Origin: an uncultured Lachnospiraceae bacterium
Lineage (GTDB): Bacteria > Bacillota > Clostridia > Lachnospirales > Lachnospiraceae
Reading direction: 5' to 3'
Assembly (NCBI GenBank): GCA_902779355.1
Contig: CACZBF010000022.1
Location: 1-34,151, forward strand
DNA: 34,151 nt
The notes under the pieces are model-generated. The model worked only from the letters and a program-made list of their open reading frames with translations. It made no database searches and was not told where the DNA came from. A program made the translations under genes and the position numbers. Positions 1 through 7,949 of the stretch are shown here, in pieces; position 1 is the first letter of the stretch, and each line of letters starts with the position of its first letter.

Positions 1-8
1 CCCGGGTC

Positions 9-62
9 TTTGTTTTTTAGGAGAAATCCGGCCGAATGGCCGGATTTCATCCTATGAAAAAG
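9..62. repeat. long inverted repeat with perfect 11-bp core
   Basis: GAAATCCGGCC at 23-33 and its exact complement at 38-48 flank a GAAT loop. The outer flanks also pair imperfectly: the T-rich stretch at 9-22 faces the A-rich stretch at 49-62. It lies just beyond the minus-strand terminator at 57-93. No T-run follows the core on either strand in the usual place, so it is not a standard intrinsic terminator. It may be a structured RNA end or part of a convergent terminator for a gene left of the window. Confidence 0.6.
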
Positions 63-93
63 ACTGCCACACTAATTACTTAGTGCGACAGCC
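57..93 (-). terminator. rho-independent terminator of the first minus-strand gene
   Basis: Read on the minus strand, GGCTGTCGCACTAA pairs over all 14 positions (three are G-U wobbles) with TTAGTGTGGCAGTC around a GTAA loop. It is followed at once by TTTTT (57-61). It lies 9 bases after the stop codon of the gene ending at 102, so it closes this transcription unit. Confidence 0.85.
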
Positions 94-101
94 CCTTTTA
101 C

Positions 102-737
102 TCACACAACCAAGGGCAGTAATACAGACAACTCCGAGGCAGACGGCACTTCCCCGCATTCCGGAAGAAAGATATGATCCCCGCCGCAGATGATATGCAG
201 CACTGCAAGTGAAAGCGATGGGAAGATGAAGTCATAGTTGAAAAGAATCTCTTCTTCTTCCGTGTAAACAGTCAGGGAAGAAGACACTCCGGTCGACGCA
301 TCCTCTTTTTCCACAAGCCCCGTCGTCAGACCGAGCTCTGACAATCGATCCTGCAAAGACAAAAGCCGCAGATGTCGAAAGGCCTCTGCGGCTTCTTCCG
401 ATGTGTCGCCCGGCATCCCGAACCGCAGACAGTCATAAAGTTTCGGCAGATAGGGGAACGCCGGAAGGGAAGTCGGCGGAAAAATCGACGGAAAGCTCCA
501 GGACCGCTCTCCCTGCGAGGAGAGGACATAATGAAAGACCCTGCTGTCTGCCTCCATATCTATAGACATGCAGGAAATGCAGATGCTCTGATCCGGAAAG
601 GTCAGCAGGATTGTCGGTGCATCACCGGAACCAAGGGACAGTTCCGTTCGAATTCCATTCTCCCGAAATACCGATGCCGCTTCATCCAAAGCAGGCAGTA
701 GCATCTCATCGGGGAAGTATTCTTCTTGTTCTTTCAT
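102..737 (-). CDS. hypothetical protein, 211 aa
   Basis: I do not recognise a family. The chosen ATG at 737 has an AGGA 8 nt upstream. A longer reading from a TTG at 785 would start inside a palindromic repeat and is less likely. The protein is acidic and soluble, with no signal peptide or membrane segment. It has a Cys-containing hydrophobic strand (ICISCMSID) near residue 55, a middle Pro/Phe-rich stretch, and a C-terminal hydrophobic stretch (LSLAVLHIICGG). The alternating strand/helix look would fit a small alpha/beta fold such as a chaperone- or immunity-like protein, but that is a guess. It follows the SpoIIE phosphatase by 96 bp and is closed by the terminator at 57-93, so it may be the last gene of that transcript. 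Confidence 0.7.
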   Translation of the reverse strand: MKEQEEYFPDEMLLPALDEAASVFRENGIRTELSLGSGDAPTILLTFPDQSICISCMSIDMEADSRVFHYVLSSQGERSWSFPSIFPPTSLPAFPYLPKLYDCLRFGMPGDTSEEAAEAFRHLRLLSLQDRLSELGLTTGLVEKEDASTGVSSSLTVYTEEEEILFNYDFIFPSLSLAVLHIICGGDHIFLPECGEVPSASELSVLLPLVV

Positions 738-746
738 GTTTGTTCC

Positions 747-780
747 TAAGGAGACAGGGGACGGTTCTCCTGTCTCTTTT
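747..780. repeat. palindromic REP-like element
   Basis: GAGACAGG (751-758) pairs with CCTGTCTC (769-776). The stem extends on both sides (GGA with TCT inside, AAG with TTT outside) around a CGGT loop. The centre reads GGGGACGGTTCTCC, which from memory resembles the abundant REP palindromes linked to TnpA-REP (RAYT) transposases in many bacteria. It sits in the gap between the SpoIIE phosphatase (stop at 834) and the next gene (start at 737), next to that gene's ribosome binding site. The family assignment is inference; the palindrome is visible. Confidence 0.6.
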
Positions 781-833
781 TCCAATCATACACCTCGTTG
801 GAAAATTCGTACACTCTTTTTCACCTGTTGTGG

Positions 834-2933
834 TTACTGCTGCCCTTTATAGACAAACCCGAGCATCGTGATGTCGTCAAACTGGTCTTCCTCACCGACA
901 AATCCGGCGATGTCTTCTCTGACCATCGGAAGCACGACATCCATCGGCTTCTGCTTCGTTGCGTTCAGGACCTTAAGCAGGCGTTCGGTGCCGTATTGTG
1001 CGGTTTCGTGATTGATCGCCTCCGGAATCCCATCTGTATAGACGAACAAGCGGTCCTCTGCGTTCAGCGTCATCTCTGCTTCTTTATAATTCACACCTTC
1101 CATGCAGGCCAAAGGAAGCCCGTGCTTTTCTTTGACGTATTCATAATCTCCGCCTGCGCGCATCAGGATCGGATATTCATGTCCCGCGCTGGCGTAACTC
1201 ATATGCCCCGTCAAAAGATCCACGATGCCGATCCAGACGGTCACGAACATCTCCGCCTCATTGCCTTCACACAGCGAATTGTTGGCGCGCTGCAGGATCT
1301 CTGCCGAATGCAGGCCTGATTCCGCAAGTCCGCGGATGATGGTCTTCGCGCGCATCATAAACAGCGACGCCGGGATTCCTTTTCCGGAAACGTCTGCGAT
1401 CACCATGACGACCTTATTCCTGTCTACAAAGAACAGATCGTAGAAATCGCCGCCGACCTCTTTCGCCGGATCCATCGTAGCGAAGACTTCCATATCATTT
1501 CGCGGGAACGCGAAGTTTTTGGGCAGGGAGGATTCCTGGATGATACGGGCCAGTTCGAGTTCTTCCTCGATCCGTTTCTCCGCCGCCTCAATATACCCCT
1601 TCAACGCCGTCACTGTCTGGTTGATGTCATCCGAGAGGGAAGCAAATTCGGACGAACTGCGCACCGAGATCACTTCATCCAGATTGCCAAATGTGATCTT
1701 GTCGAGAGACGCATTGATCTGATTGAGGTTTTTGATAACGATCTCCTGCACCAGCATGTAAACCAGCACGTAGATCACGGCAAACAGGATGATGTCTGCA
1801 AATGCGGTCTCGTAAACCTGCACATCACGAAGGAAGAACATCTCCGAATCAGGGATCTGCGTCAAAAGCGTCAGGCCGTCCGGCAGGCTGTCCGTCAGAC
1901 ATAAGGACGGTGTCTGGAACATATTCGCCCTGAAGATCTCACCCGGCGCGTGGCTTTGCAGCTCTTTCTTATTCGGCAAAGACATCGCCGTCCCGCTGTG
2001 CGTGCCGAAAAAGCTGATCCCCGACTTGCTGATGATGTCAAACGTGCCTTCGTTTCCGACATGGAAATCCGAAAGCACTTTCGAGAGCAGCTCATCCGTC
2101 TCGGCCTCGCTTGCCTGCGATCCCGATGACTCTATGGAGATATAGGCATCCCGGATGTTCTCCGATGCATGCCGCAGCGTTTCGCTGGAATCCTGCATAG
2201 CCGTCTGACTCTGCACATTGACCACGAAGATCATATTACACACGAGTACGAACGTGACGATACCAAACAGCCAGAACTGGAACTTCTGCGCCACGGATAC
2301 TTCTTCTTTTTTCGGCACGCGCAGGGGGTTTTTCAGTTCATGGGAGATTGCCCGCAGTGTGATGGAGCACCCCGCAAGCCCGAGGCCGGTAAAGAGGATC
2401 ATTGGCAATGCGCAGGTTTTCACCACATAGAATGCCATGCTCATATCACTTCTATGGGTGATCAACACCGCATACATATGGAACACTTCCATGACAGCGC
2501 CCATGGCGAATGCATAAAACGGGGAGGGCTTCCTCCGCTTGAAGATCGCGTAATTCATCACGGCAGCAAGGACACCGGCCAGACAGGTGGACAGACTGCA
2601 GGCGATCCTCGTATAGGATCCGATCCCCCAGTACGTACCTGCGATGTAGCGCTCGATTCCGCCCATAAAACCCGCAATGAGACCTGACACAGGGTCGAAG
2701 AACAGACCTGCGATGAGCGGCCCGAGATCCCGCACATTCAGCAGCATCGTATGGAAATCAATGCCGAAGTGCGTCGACAGGATCGCGCAGCCCCCGTAGA
2801 TCAGACCAAGGAAGATCTTCCATGGGACAGTTATTGTTTTCTTCCGCAGCTTGAGCCATAACAACGCGGTCAGCAATACATGAACCGCCGTTACTGCAGA
2901 CATCTTCAAGATCATCTCTAGCATTTGTGTCAC
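834..2933 (-). CDS. SpoIIE-family PP2C phosphatase with 5TM LytS-type receptor
   Basis: A 699-residue membrane serine/threonine phosphatase. Residues 1-200 form a multi-pass segment with the LytS/YhcK-type 5TM receptor signature (NVRDLGPLIAGLFFDP, then a GGIERYIAG stretch). A further membrane helix lies near 217-240, an extracytoplasmic region at about 241-378, another helix near 379-397, and a HAMP-like linker and coiled coil at 398-465. The catalytic PP2C domain fills about 470-699. Metal-binding acids are visible in GGDFYD (495-500), ADVSGKG (513-519), YTDG (632-635) and FDD (685-687). Such enzymes dephosphorylate STAS anti-sigma antagonists in partner switching, but no STAS gene is nearby. 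Start is GTG at 2933 with AAGGAAG very close upstream; an ATG at 2924 is the alternative. A candidate promoter precedes it, so it may be expressed separately from the operon upstream. Confidence 0.92.
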   Translation of the reverse strand: MTQMLEMILKMSAVTAVHVLLTALLWLKLRKKTITVPWKIFLGLIYGGCAILSTHFGIDFHTMLLNVRDLGPLIAGLFFDPVSGLIAGFMGGIERYIAGTYWGIGSYTRIACSLSTCLAGVLAAVMNYAIFKRRKPSPFYAFAMGAVMEVFHMYAVLITHRSDMSMAFYVVKTCALPMILFTGLGLAGCSITLRAISHELKNPLRVPKKEEVSVAQKFQFWLFGIVTFVLVCNMIFVVNVQSQTAMQDSSETLRHASENIRDAYISIESSGSQASEAETDELLSKVLSDFHVGNEGTFDIISKSGISFFGTHSGTAMSLPNKKELQSHAPGEIFRANMFQTPSLCLTDSLPDGLTLLTQIPDSEMFFLRDVQVYETAFADIILFAVIYVLVYMLVQEIVIKNLNQINASLDKITFGNLDEVISVRSSSEFASLSDDINQTVTALKGYIEAAEKRIEEELELARIIQESSLPKNFAFPRNDMEVFATMDPAKEVGGDFYDLFFVDRNKVVMVIADVSGKGIPASLFMMRAKTIIRGLAESGLHSAEILQRANNSLCEGNEAEMFVTVWIGIVDLLTGHMSYASAGHEYPILMRAGGDYEYVKEKHGLPLACMEGVNYKEAEMTLNAEDRLFVYTDGIPEAINHETAQYGTERLLKVLNATKQKPMDVVLPMVREDIAGFVGEEDQFDDITMLGFVYKGQQ

Positions 2934-2965
2934 GTCTTCCTTTTTAGTAGGTTATTAACTGTTTT

Positions 2966-2994
2966 ATCTTACACCGAATATCACGAAAACTCAA
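2966..2994 (-). promoter_or_regulatory. candidate sigma-A promoter for the 5TM SpoIIE phosphatase
   Basis: On the minus strand TTGAGT (2989-2994) and TAAGAT (2966-2971) are separated by exactly 17 bp. They lie about 33 bp before the GTG start, in the 64-bp gap after the symporter gene. Matches to consensus are 4/6 and 5/6. It would let this phosphatase be transcribed independently of the large operon. Confidence 0.45.
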
Positions 2995-2997
2995 TCC

Positions 2998-4536
2998 TTA
3001 GTCCATCCCCTTTGCAACTGCTCTCGCGGCATCACGTTGGATGTCCGGGTCATAGGACAGCATCGGTTCAATCTCTTTTCCCTTTATACGCCGGTTGATG
3101 TAATTCCTGGTAAGTTTGATGAGCAGCGGAATCTGCGCGATCAAGCCGATCAGGTTCGGGATCATCATGAGGCCGTTAAACGTATCGGAGATGTCCCAGG
3201 CGAGGTTGGATTCCATCACGGCGCCGAGAACGATCAACGCGATGAAGATCAACCGGTAGACTTTTGCCCAGGTCACGCCAAACAGATACTCTGTCACCTT
3301 CGCCCCGTAATAGGACCATCCCATCACGGTCGTAAACGCAAAGAGCGTGATCGCGATCACCACAAACCACTCTCCCGGTGCCCCGAGCGATGCACCAAAA
3401 GCTTTCGCCACGAGCGTTGCATCATTGACGCCCTCTCTCACAAGCCCCGTATTCAGATCGATCGCACCGGAACTCAACACAACGAGTGCCGTCATCGTAC
3501 AGATCACAAAGGTATCCAGAAACACTTCCGCGATCCCCCACATGCCTTGGCGCACCGGCTCTCTGGCGCAGCTGTTGCTGTGCACCATGACAGAGGAACC
3601 GAGCCCCGCTTCGTTGGAAAAGACGCCTCTCTTACATCCGTTTTTGATCGTGTTGAACGCAAGCTGGATCGCTGTCCCGACCGCACCGCCGCGGATCGCG
3701 GCAGGCCCGAGCGCAAACTTAAAGATCGACGCAAACGCCGCAGGGAGATTTGTGATATGCATGATGATCAACACGAGACACCCGATGATGTAGATGATTG
3801 ACATAAACGGGATCAGCTTTTCGGATACAGCTGCAAGCCGCCGAAAACCGCCCAGGATGATCACTGCCGCAACGATCATCAGGACAATCCCGATCATCCA
3901 GTCTGCCACAGGCGCGCCGAGAAAGACGCCGCTCCCCTGCACTTCCGAGAAAAAGGTTTCGCCGACATTGATCGTGATCTTGTTGATCTGACCCATGTTA
4001 CCGATCCCAAACGACGCAAGGATCGTAAAGATACAGAACAAAATACCGAGTATCCTGCCGAGAACTTTGCAATGCTTGAGTGATCCGAGTCCGTCCTGCA
4101 GATAATACATCGGACCGCCGGACCATGCACCCTCCGCATTGCGGCGGCGGTAAAAAAGGCCGAGCGCATTTTCCGCATATTTCACCATCATGCCGAAAAA
4201 AGCCGCCACCCACATCCAAAGCACGGCTCCCGGGCCGCCCACACAGATCGCCGTAGAGACGCCCGCGATATTTCCTGTTCCGATCGTGGCACACAGCGCC
4301 ATGCAAAAAGTACGGAGCTGAGACAGGGCACCGGAGTCGTTGATGATGCGGGCTTCCCCATACATGCTCCCGAAGGTCTTTTTCCACCAGTGCCGGATAT
4401 GTGTGACCTGGAAAAAGCGTGTGATCACCGTGCAGATGATGCCCGTCCCGAGCAGCAAGATCAGCCCGAACGTCCCCCACGCAAATCCGTTTACCGCATC
4501 ATTGATCTTTACAACAGAGTCGAAGACACTTCCCAT
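2998..4536 (-). CDS. sodium:alanine symporter, AGCS family
   Basis: A 512-residue multi-pass carrier of the AGCS (alanine or glycine:cation symporter) family, importing small neutral amino acids with sodium or protons. Family hallmarks are the GTGNIAGVSTAICVGGPGAVLWMW region (about 94-117), the ENALGLFYR and GGPMYYLQDG stretches (about 130-150), and the SNEAGLGS motif near 315. Length is slightly longer than the usual 450-500 residues, and it looks complete. The start at 4536 has AAAGGGAG upstream, inside the end of the DegV-kinase gene, whose stop is only 4 bp away. The two genes are therefore almost certainly co-transcribed and may be translationally coupled. That places an amino-acid importer inside a signalling operon; the exact substrate cannot be read from sequence. 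Confidence 0.92.
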   Translation of the reverse strand: MGSVFDSVVKINDAVNGFAWGTFGLILLLGTGIICTVITRFFQVTHIRHWWKKTFGSMYGEARIINDSGALSQLRTFCMALCATIGTGNIAGVSTAICVGGPGAVLWMWVAAFFGMMVKYAENALGLFYRRRNAEGAWSGGPMYYLQDGLGSLKHCKVLGRILGILFCIFTILASFGIGNMGQINKITINVGETFFSEVQGSGVFLGAPVADWMIGIVLMIVAAVIILGGFRRLAAVSEKLIPFMSIIYIIGCLVLIIMHITNLPAAFASIFKFALGPAAIRGGAVGTAIQLAFNTIKNGCKRGVFSNEAGLGSSVMVHSNSCAREPVRQGMWGIAEVFLDTFVICTMTALVVLSSGAIDLNTGLVREGVNDATLVAKAFGASLGAPGEWFVVIAITLFAFTTVMGWSYYGAKVTEYLFGVTWAKVYRLIFIALIVLGAVMESNLAWDISDTFNGLMMIPNLIGLIAQIPLLIKLTRNYINRRIKGKEIEPMLSYDPDIQRDAARAVAKGMD

Positions 4537-4540
4537 ACGT

Positions 4541-7500
4541 TCACACTCCCTTTAACGCTGTAAGAATACCCTCATAATCAAGGCTGTCAATGGCCTTTAT
4601 GATCTTTTCGAACCGCTCTTTTTCCTCGCCCGGGATCTCATAGGGTGCGATCTCCTCCATGATCTCTTCGATCGCATCCAGATCTCTGGCACCGGCCGCT
4701 TCCCGCAACCCCTCATAGGCGCTGTCCATCAGGAATCTGTCCGCCACGGGCTTTTGAACCGCCTCTGTCTTCTCTTGTTCTTCCCGAAAGACCCCGTCGA
4801 GCCGCTCTTTGTATTTTGCGTACTCTCTCATAAAGTCCGCATGACGCTTGCGGATATCATCCAAGGCGTTTGCCTTCCCCGCATTCTCAAGGAACTGCGC
4901 CGTTTCGGCAAATTCCACCGCACCGATCAGCTTCGCGGAACTCTTCAATGCATGCACTTTGATCGTGTAGCTTTTCCAATCTTCCTCGGCATAAAACCCT
5001 TCAAGCTCCACTGTCTTTTGATCGATCGACTCATAAAAGATCTTCAGCACCGTCCGGAAGGCATCCTCCGACCCGCTGTTTTTCACCGCGATCTCTCCGT
5101 CGATCCCGTCAATCCCATGATACCACTTTTCTTCCTGCGGCATCGGATCCGGTATCTCCGTCATACCGAAAGCATCCGCCTGCTCTTCCTCTTCGTCTTC
5201 AATGTCTGTCAGCGTATGGTCTCCGATAACGGCTTCCTTCTCGAAATACGGCGACAGGTTATAGGACTTATTGCTCTTGATGAAATACAGGATACCGAAC
5301 GACCCCGGCCCGCAGTTCGCGGAGATCGCGGCAGACGCCTGTACAAAGACCACGTTCTCAAAAAAGGCGATCCGGCTGATCTCATCTTTGATCCAGTAAA
5401 GGGTCTCCGCCGGCACGTCCGCATACGTGATAAACACGATATCCGAATCCGGTATGATATCCACGGGCAGAGCCTTTCGGATATACCGTCTGTAGGCGTG
5501 TCTCGTGGAGCCCGCCCAGACACCGCCGATCGTGGCTTTGTCTTCCCGCATCATCAGGCTCGGATGGAGGTTCAACGCTTTTGCAAGCCTGTGGACTCTG
5601 CGGCTGATACGGCCGTTTCTTACCATATAGTCCGTCTTGTCAATGACAAAGCTGCAGCGAAGTCTCTGCTTGACTGCCTCCAGTTCCGCCACGATATCTT
5701 CCACCGGTACATTCTGCTGCGCCAGGCGGACTGCGATCAGCACGAGGATACCCTGTGCGCTGGAAAGGCTTTCCGAATTGATCACGGTCACGTTGTCAAA
5801 GGACTTTGCCGCTTCGGATGCGATCTTATATTCCTCGCTCATGCTCGTCGTCAGCGAAATATGGATCAGATGGTGCGCTCTTCGTAAGTTCTCGGCAAAG
5901 AACTCCGTAAATACTTTTTCATCCGGCGGCGCAGATTCCAGATGTTTTCCTGCTACCAGGAAGCGGATCAGCTCATCCGCTGCCATCTGCTCTCCGTCCT
6001 TAAAGACACTTTCATCCGTATGGACTAAGAACGGCAGCAACGGGATCCGCAGTTCCTTCACCAGACCATACGGCAGATCGCACATCGAGGTGGACGTGAT
6101 GATCACCGGTGCCTTCTGCGCGTAACCGGCAGTTGCGCTGATATCCGCATCGAGCCTGCTGATGCTGTTGTTTCGGATCACCTTTTCTCTGGAAATGTGC
6201 TTCATCAGCATCTGTTCCAACGCATCGCCCGATACCGGCTTGATGAGATACCCATTGAATCCCGAGCGCGTATACAGGTCCAGATTGTCGCTCCCGGCAT
6301 TCGCGGTCAGCACCACGACCGGTGTCGTCCTATTGAGACCGCCGGTCTGTTCCCGGATATTCTCCAAACATTCGATGCCGTCCATTTCCGGCATCAGGTG
6401 ATCCATCAGGATCACATCGTAATGGACACTGACGGTCCTCTTCAGCGCCTCTTTTCCGCTGAGGACTGTATCGATCGCCATCTCTGTCCCGGACAACAGC
6501 CGCGCCTCGACCTCCAGGTTCATCTCATTGTCATCCACGATCAGAATCTTGGCATCCGGTGCGCGGAAGCTGCTCTCATATGCCTTTTTCTTCACGACGC
6601 CCTGACTGTGGATGTTCAGTTCTCCGATGACGGTCGGATCCGAAATACCCTGTCTGACTGTAAAGACAAAGGTGGATCCCTCACCGTACACACTGTTGAC
6701 CGTGATCGTTCCGCCCATCAGTTCTGCCAATTGCTTCACGATGGATAGACCAAGACCCGTTCCTTCGATATGCCGGTTCTTTTCCTCGTCCACACGTTTG
6801 AACGCATCGAATAGATACGGCAGCGCTTCCCGTTTGATCCCCATGCCGGTATCCGACACGGTGAGGCGGAGCTCGGTTGTCGTCTCATCCACCGGTTCGC
6901 TCTCCAGGTGCAGCTCGACCTGTCCCCTTTCCGTGTACTTCACAGCATTGTTCAGCAGGTTGATCACGACCTGCTTGATCCTGACCTCGTCACCGTAGAG
7001 GACGGACGGTACCTGCGGATCGATCGTGACTTCAAACTGCAGTCCCTTATCACTTGCACGAAGGTACATCATGTTGACGATCTCCGAAAGCATATCGCCG
7101 ACCCTGTAATCCACGGGAACGATGTCCATACTCCCCGCTTCGATCTTGGAGAAATCCAGAATGTCATTGATCAGCGCAAGCAGCATTTTACCGGATCCCT
7201 GGATCCCGGCAGCATCCTTTGCCACGTCATCCGAGATAGCTTCATCCCGCAGGATCAGTTCGTTCAGACCGAGGATCGAGTTGATCGGCGTCCGGATCTC
7301 ATGGCTCATACTGGAAAAAAAGCGGTTCTGCGCGCGGTTCAGTTCTTCCGCCTTTTCCGCCGCTTTCTTTGCCCTGTCGTTCTCTGACTCGAACAAGCGG
7401 TTTTGCAGCCACGACATGGAATAACAGACGAGGCCGACCAGCATCAGCGAAAGGAACGAATCGATGAAAAACATCCGTCTGGTATGCGCGACCACCCATT

Positions 7501-7948
7501 CCGGATGGAAATACTCCAGCAGGTAGCAGGTTCCGGCCAACACAAAAACGAGCACCAGAAAGACCGTCCGCTCGATACCCTCCATGACGAGACCGACATA
7601 CATAAAGGCAAAGATGATCCAAAGGACACCGCCGCCGTAGAGGCCGCCGCCGAAAAAGAACAGCGTCGGCAGGATCATAAACAGCAGTCCGACAACCACA
7701 AGTCTGATCCCGATCTTCATCTTGTTTTTATACATCCCGGTGAAGGTGATCGTCGGCACCATGATCAAGGTGAGGACCAGAATGGTGAGCTCCCTGAAGT
7801 CTTCTCCACTCAGGATGTCCCCGATCAGGGCGATCGTCACCGCGATCTCGGATATGATCGTCAGTGCGATAAACAGCCTTTCTGTCAGAGGTCTTTCCGA
7901 ATCACGGAGCGCAGCACGTATATCACGAAACAGTTTTTTCTTATTCAT
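4541..7948 (-). CDS. hybrid histidine kinase with receiver, DegV and HPt domains
   Basis: A 1135-residue fusion. Residues 20-182 hold about six membrane helices. HisKA follows with phospho-acceptor H216 in SHEIRTP. The HATPase domain has the N-box near 329-337, DTGMG at 366-370 and GTGLGLS at 396-402. A complete receiver covers about 466-590, with VDDNE, phospho-acceptor D516 and K570. Residues 613-893 match the DegV (fatty-acid-binding, FakB-type) fold: ITSTSMCDLP start, HISLTTSMS, INSESLSSAQG, and the FVIDKTDYMVRNGRISR signature. An HPt domain carries H999 in KVHALKSSAKLIGA. A further helical region fills 1068-1135. The order suggests a phosphorelay H216-D516-H999, with the DegV module as a possible lipid sensor (inference). 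The start ATG follows the previous kinase's TAG by one base. In this family DegV domains normally occur alone, so the fusion is unusual. Confidence 0.93.
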   Translation of the reverse strand: MNKKKLFRDIRAALRDSERPLTERLFIALTIISEIAVTIALIGDILSGEDFRELTILVLTLIMVPTITFTGMYKNKMKIGIRLVVVGLLFMILPTLFFFGGGLYGGGVLWIIFAFMYVGLVMEGIERTVFLVLVFVLAGTCYLLEYFHPEWVVAHTRRMFFIDSFLSLMLVGLVCYSMSWLQNRLFESENDRAKKAAEKAEELNRAQNRFFSSMSHEIRTPINSILGLNELILRDEAISDDVAKDAAGIQGSGKMLLALINDILDFSKIEAGSMDIVPVDYRVGDMLSEIVNMMYLRASDKGLQFEVTIDPQVPSVLYGDEVRIKQVVINLLNNAVKYTERGQVELHLESEPVDETTTELRLTVSDTGMGIKREALPYLFDAFKRVDEEKNRHIEGTGLGLSIVKQLAELMGGTITVNSVYGEGSTFVFTVRQGISDPTVIGELNIHSQGVVKKKAYESSFRAPDAKILIVDDNEMNLEVEARLLSGTEMAIDTVLSGKEALKRTVSVHYDVILMDHLMPEMDGIECLENIREQTGGLNRTTPVVVLTANAGSDNLDLYTRSGFNGYLIKPVSGDALEQMLMKHISREKVIRNNSISRLDADISATAGYAQKAPVIITSTSMCDLPYGLVKELRIPLLPFLVHTDESVFKDGEQMAADELIRFLVAGKHLESAPPDEKVFTEFFAENLRRAHHLIHISLTTSMSEEYKIASEAAKSFDNVTVINSESLSSAQGILVLIAVRLAQQNVPVEDIVAELEAVKQRLRCSFVIDKTDYMVRNGRISRRVHRLAKALNLHPSLMMREDKATIGGVWAGSTRHAYRRYIRKALPVDIIPDSDIVFITYADVPAETLYWIKDEISRIAFFENVVFVQASAAISANCGPGSFGILYFIKSNKSYNLSPYFEKEAVIGDHTLTDIEDEEEEQADAFGMTEIPDPMPQEEKWYHGIDGIDGEIAVKNSGSEDAFRTVLKIFYESIDQKTVELEGFYAEEDWKSYTIKVHALKSSAKLIGAVEFAETAQFLENAGKANALDDIRKRHADFMREYAKYKERLDGVFREEQEKTEAVQKPVADRFLMDSAYEGLREAAGARDLDAIEEIMEEIAPYEIPGEEKERFEKIIKAIDSLDYEGILTALKGV

Positions 7949-7949
7949 G

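Noticed and set aside
4754-5887. 377-codon plus-strand open frame
   Set aside because: It is antisense to the DegV and HPt region of the large kinase, whose motifs are unmistakable.
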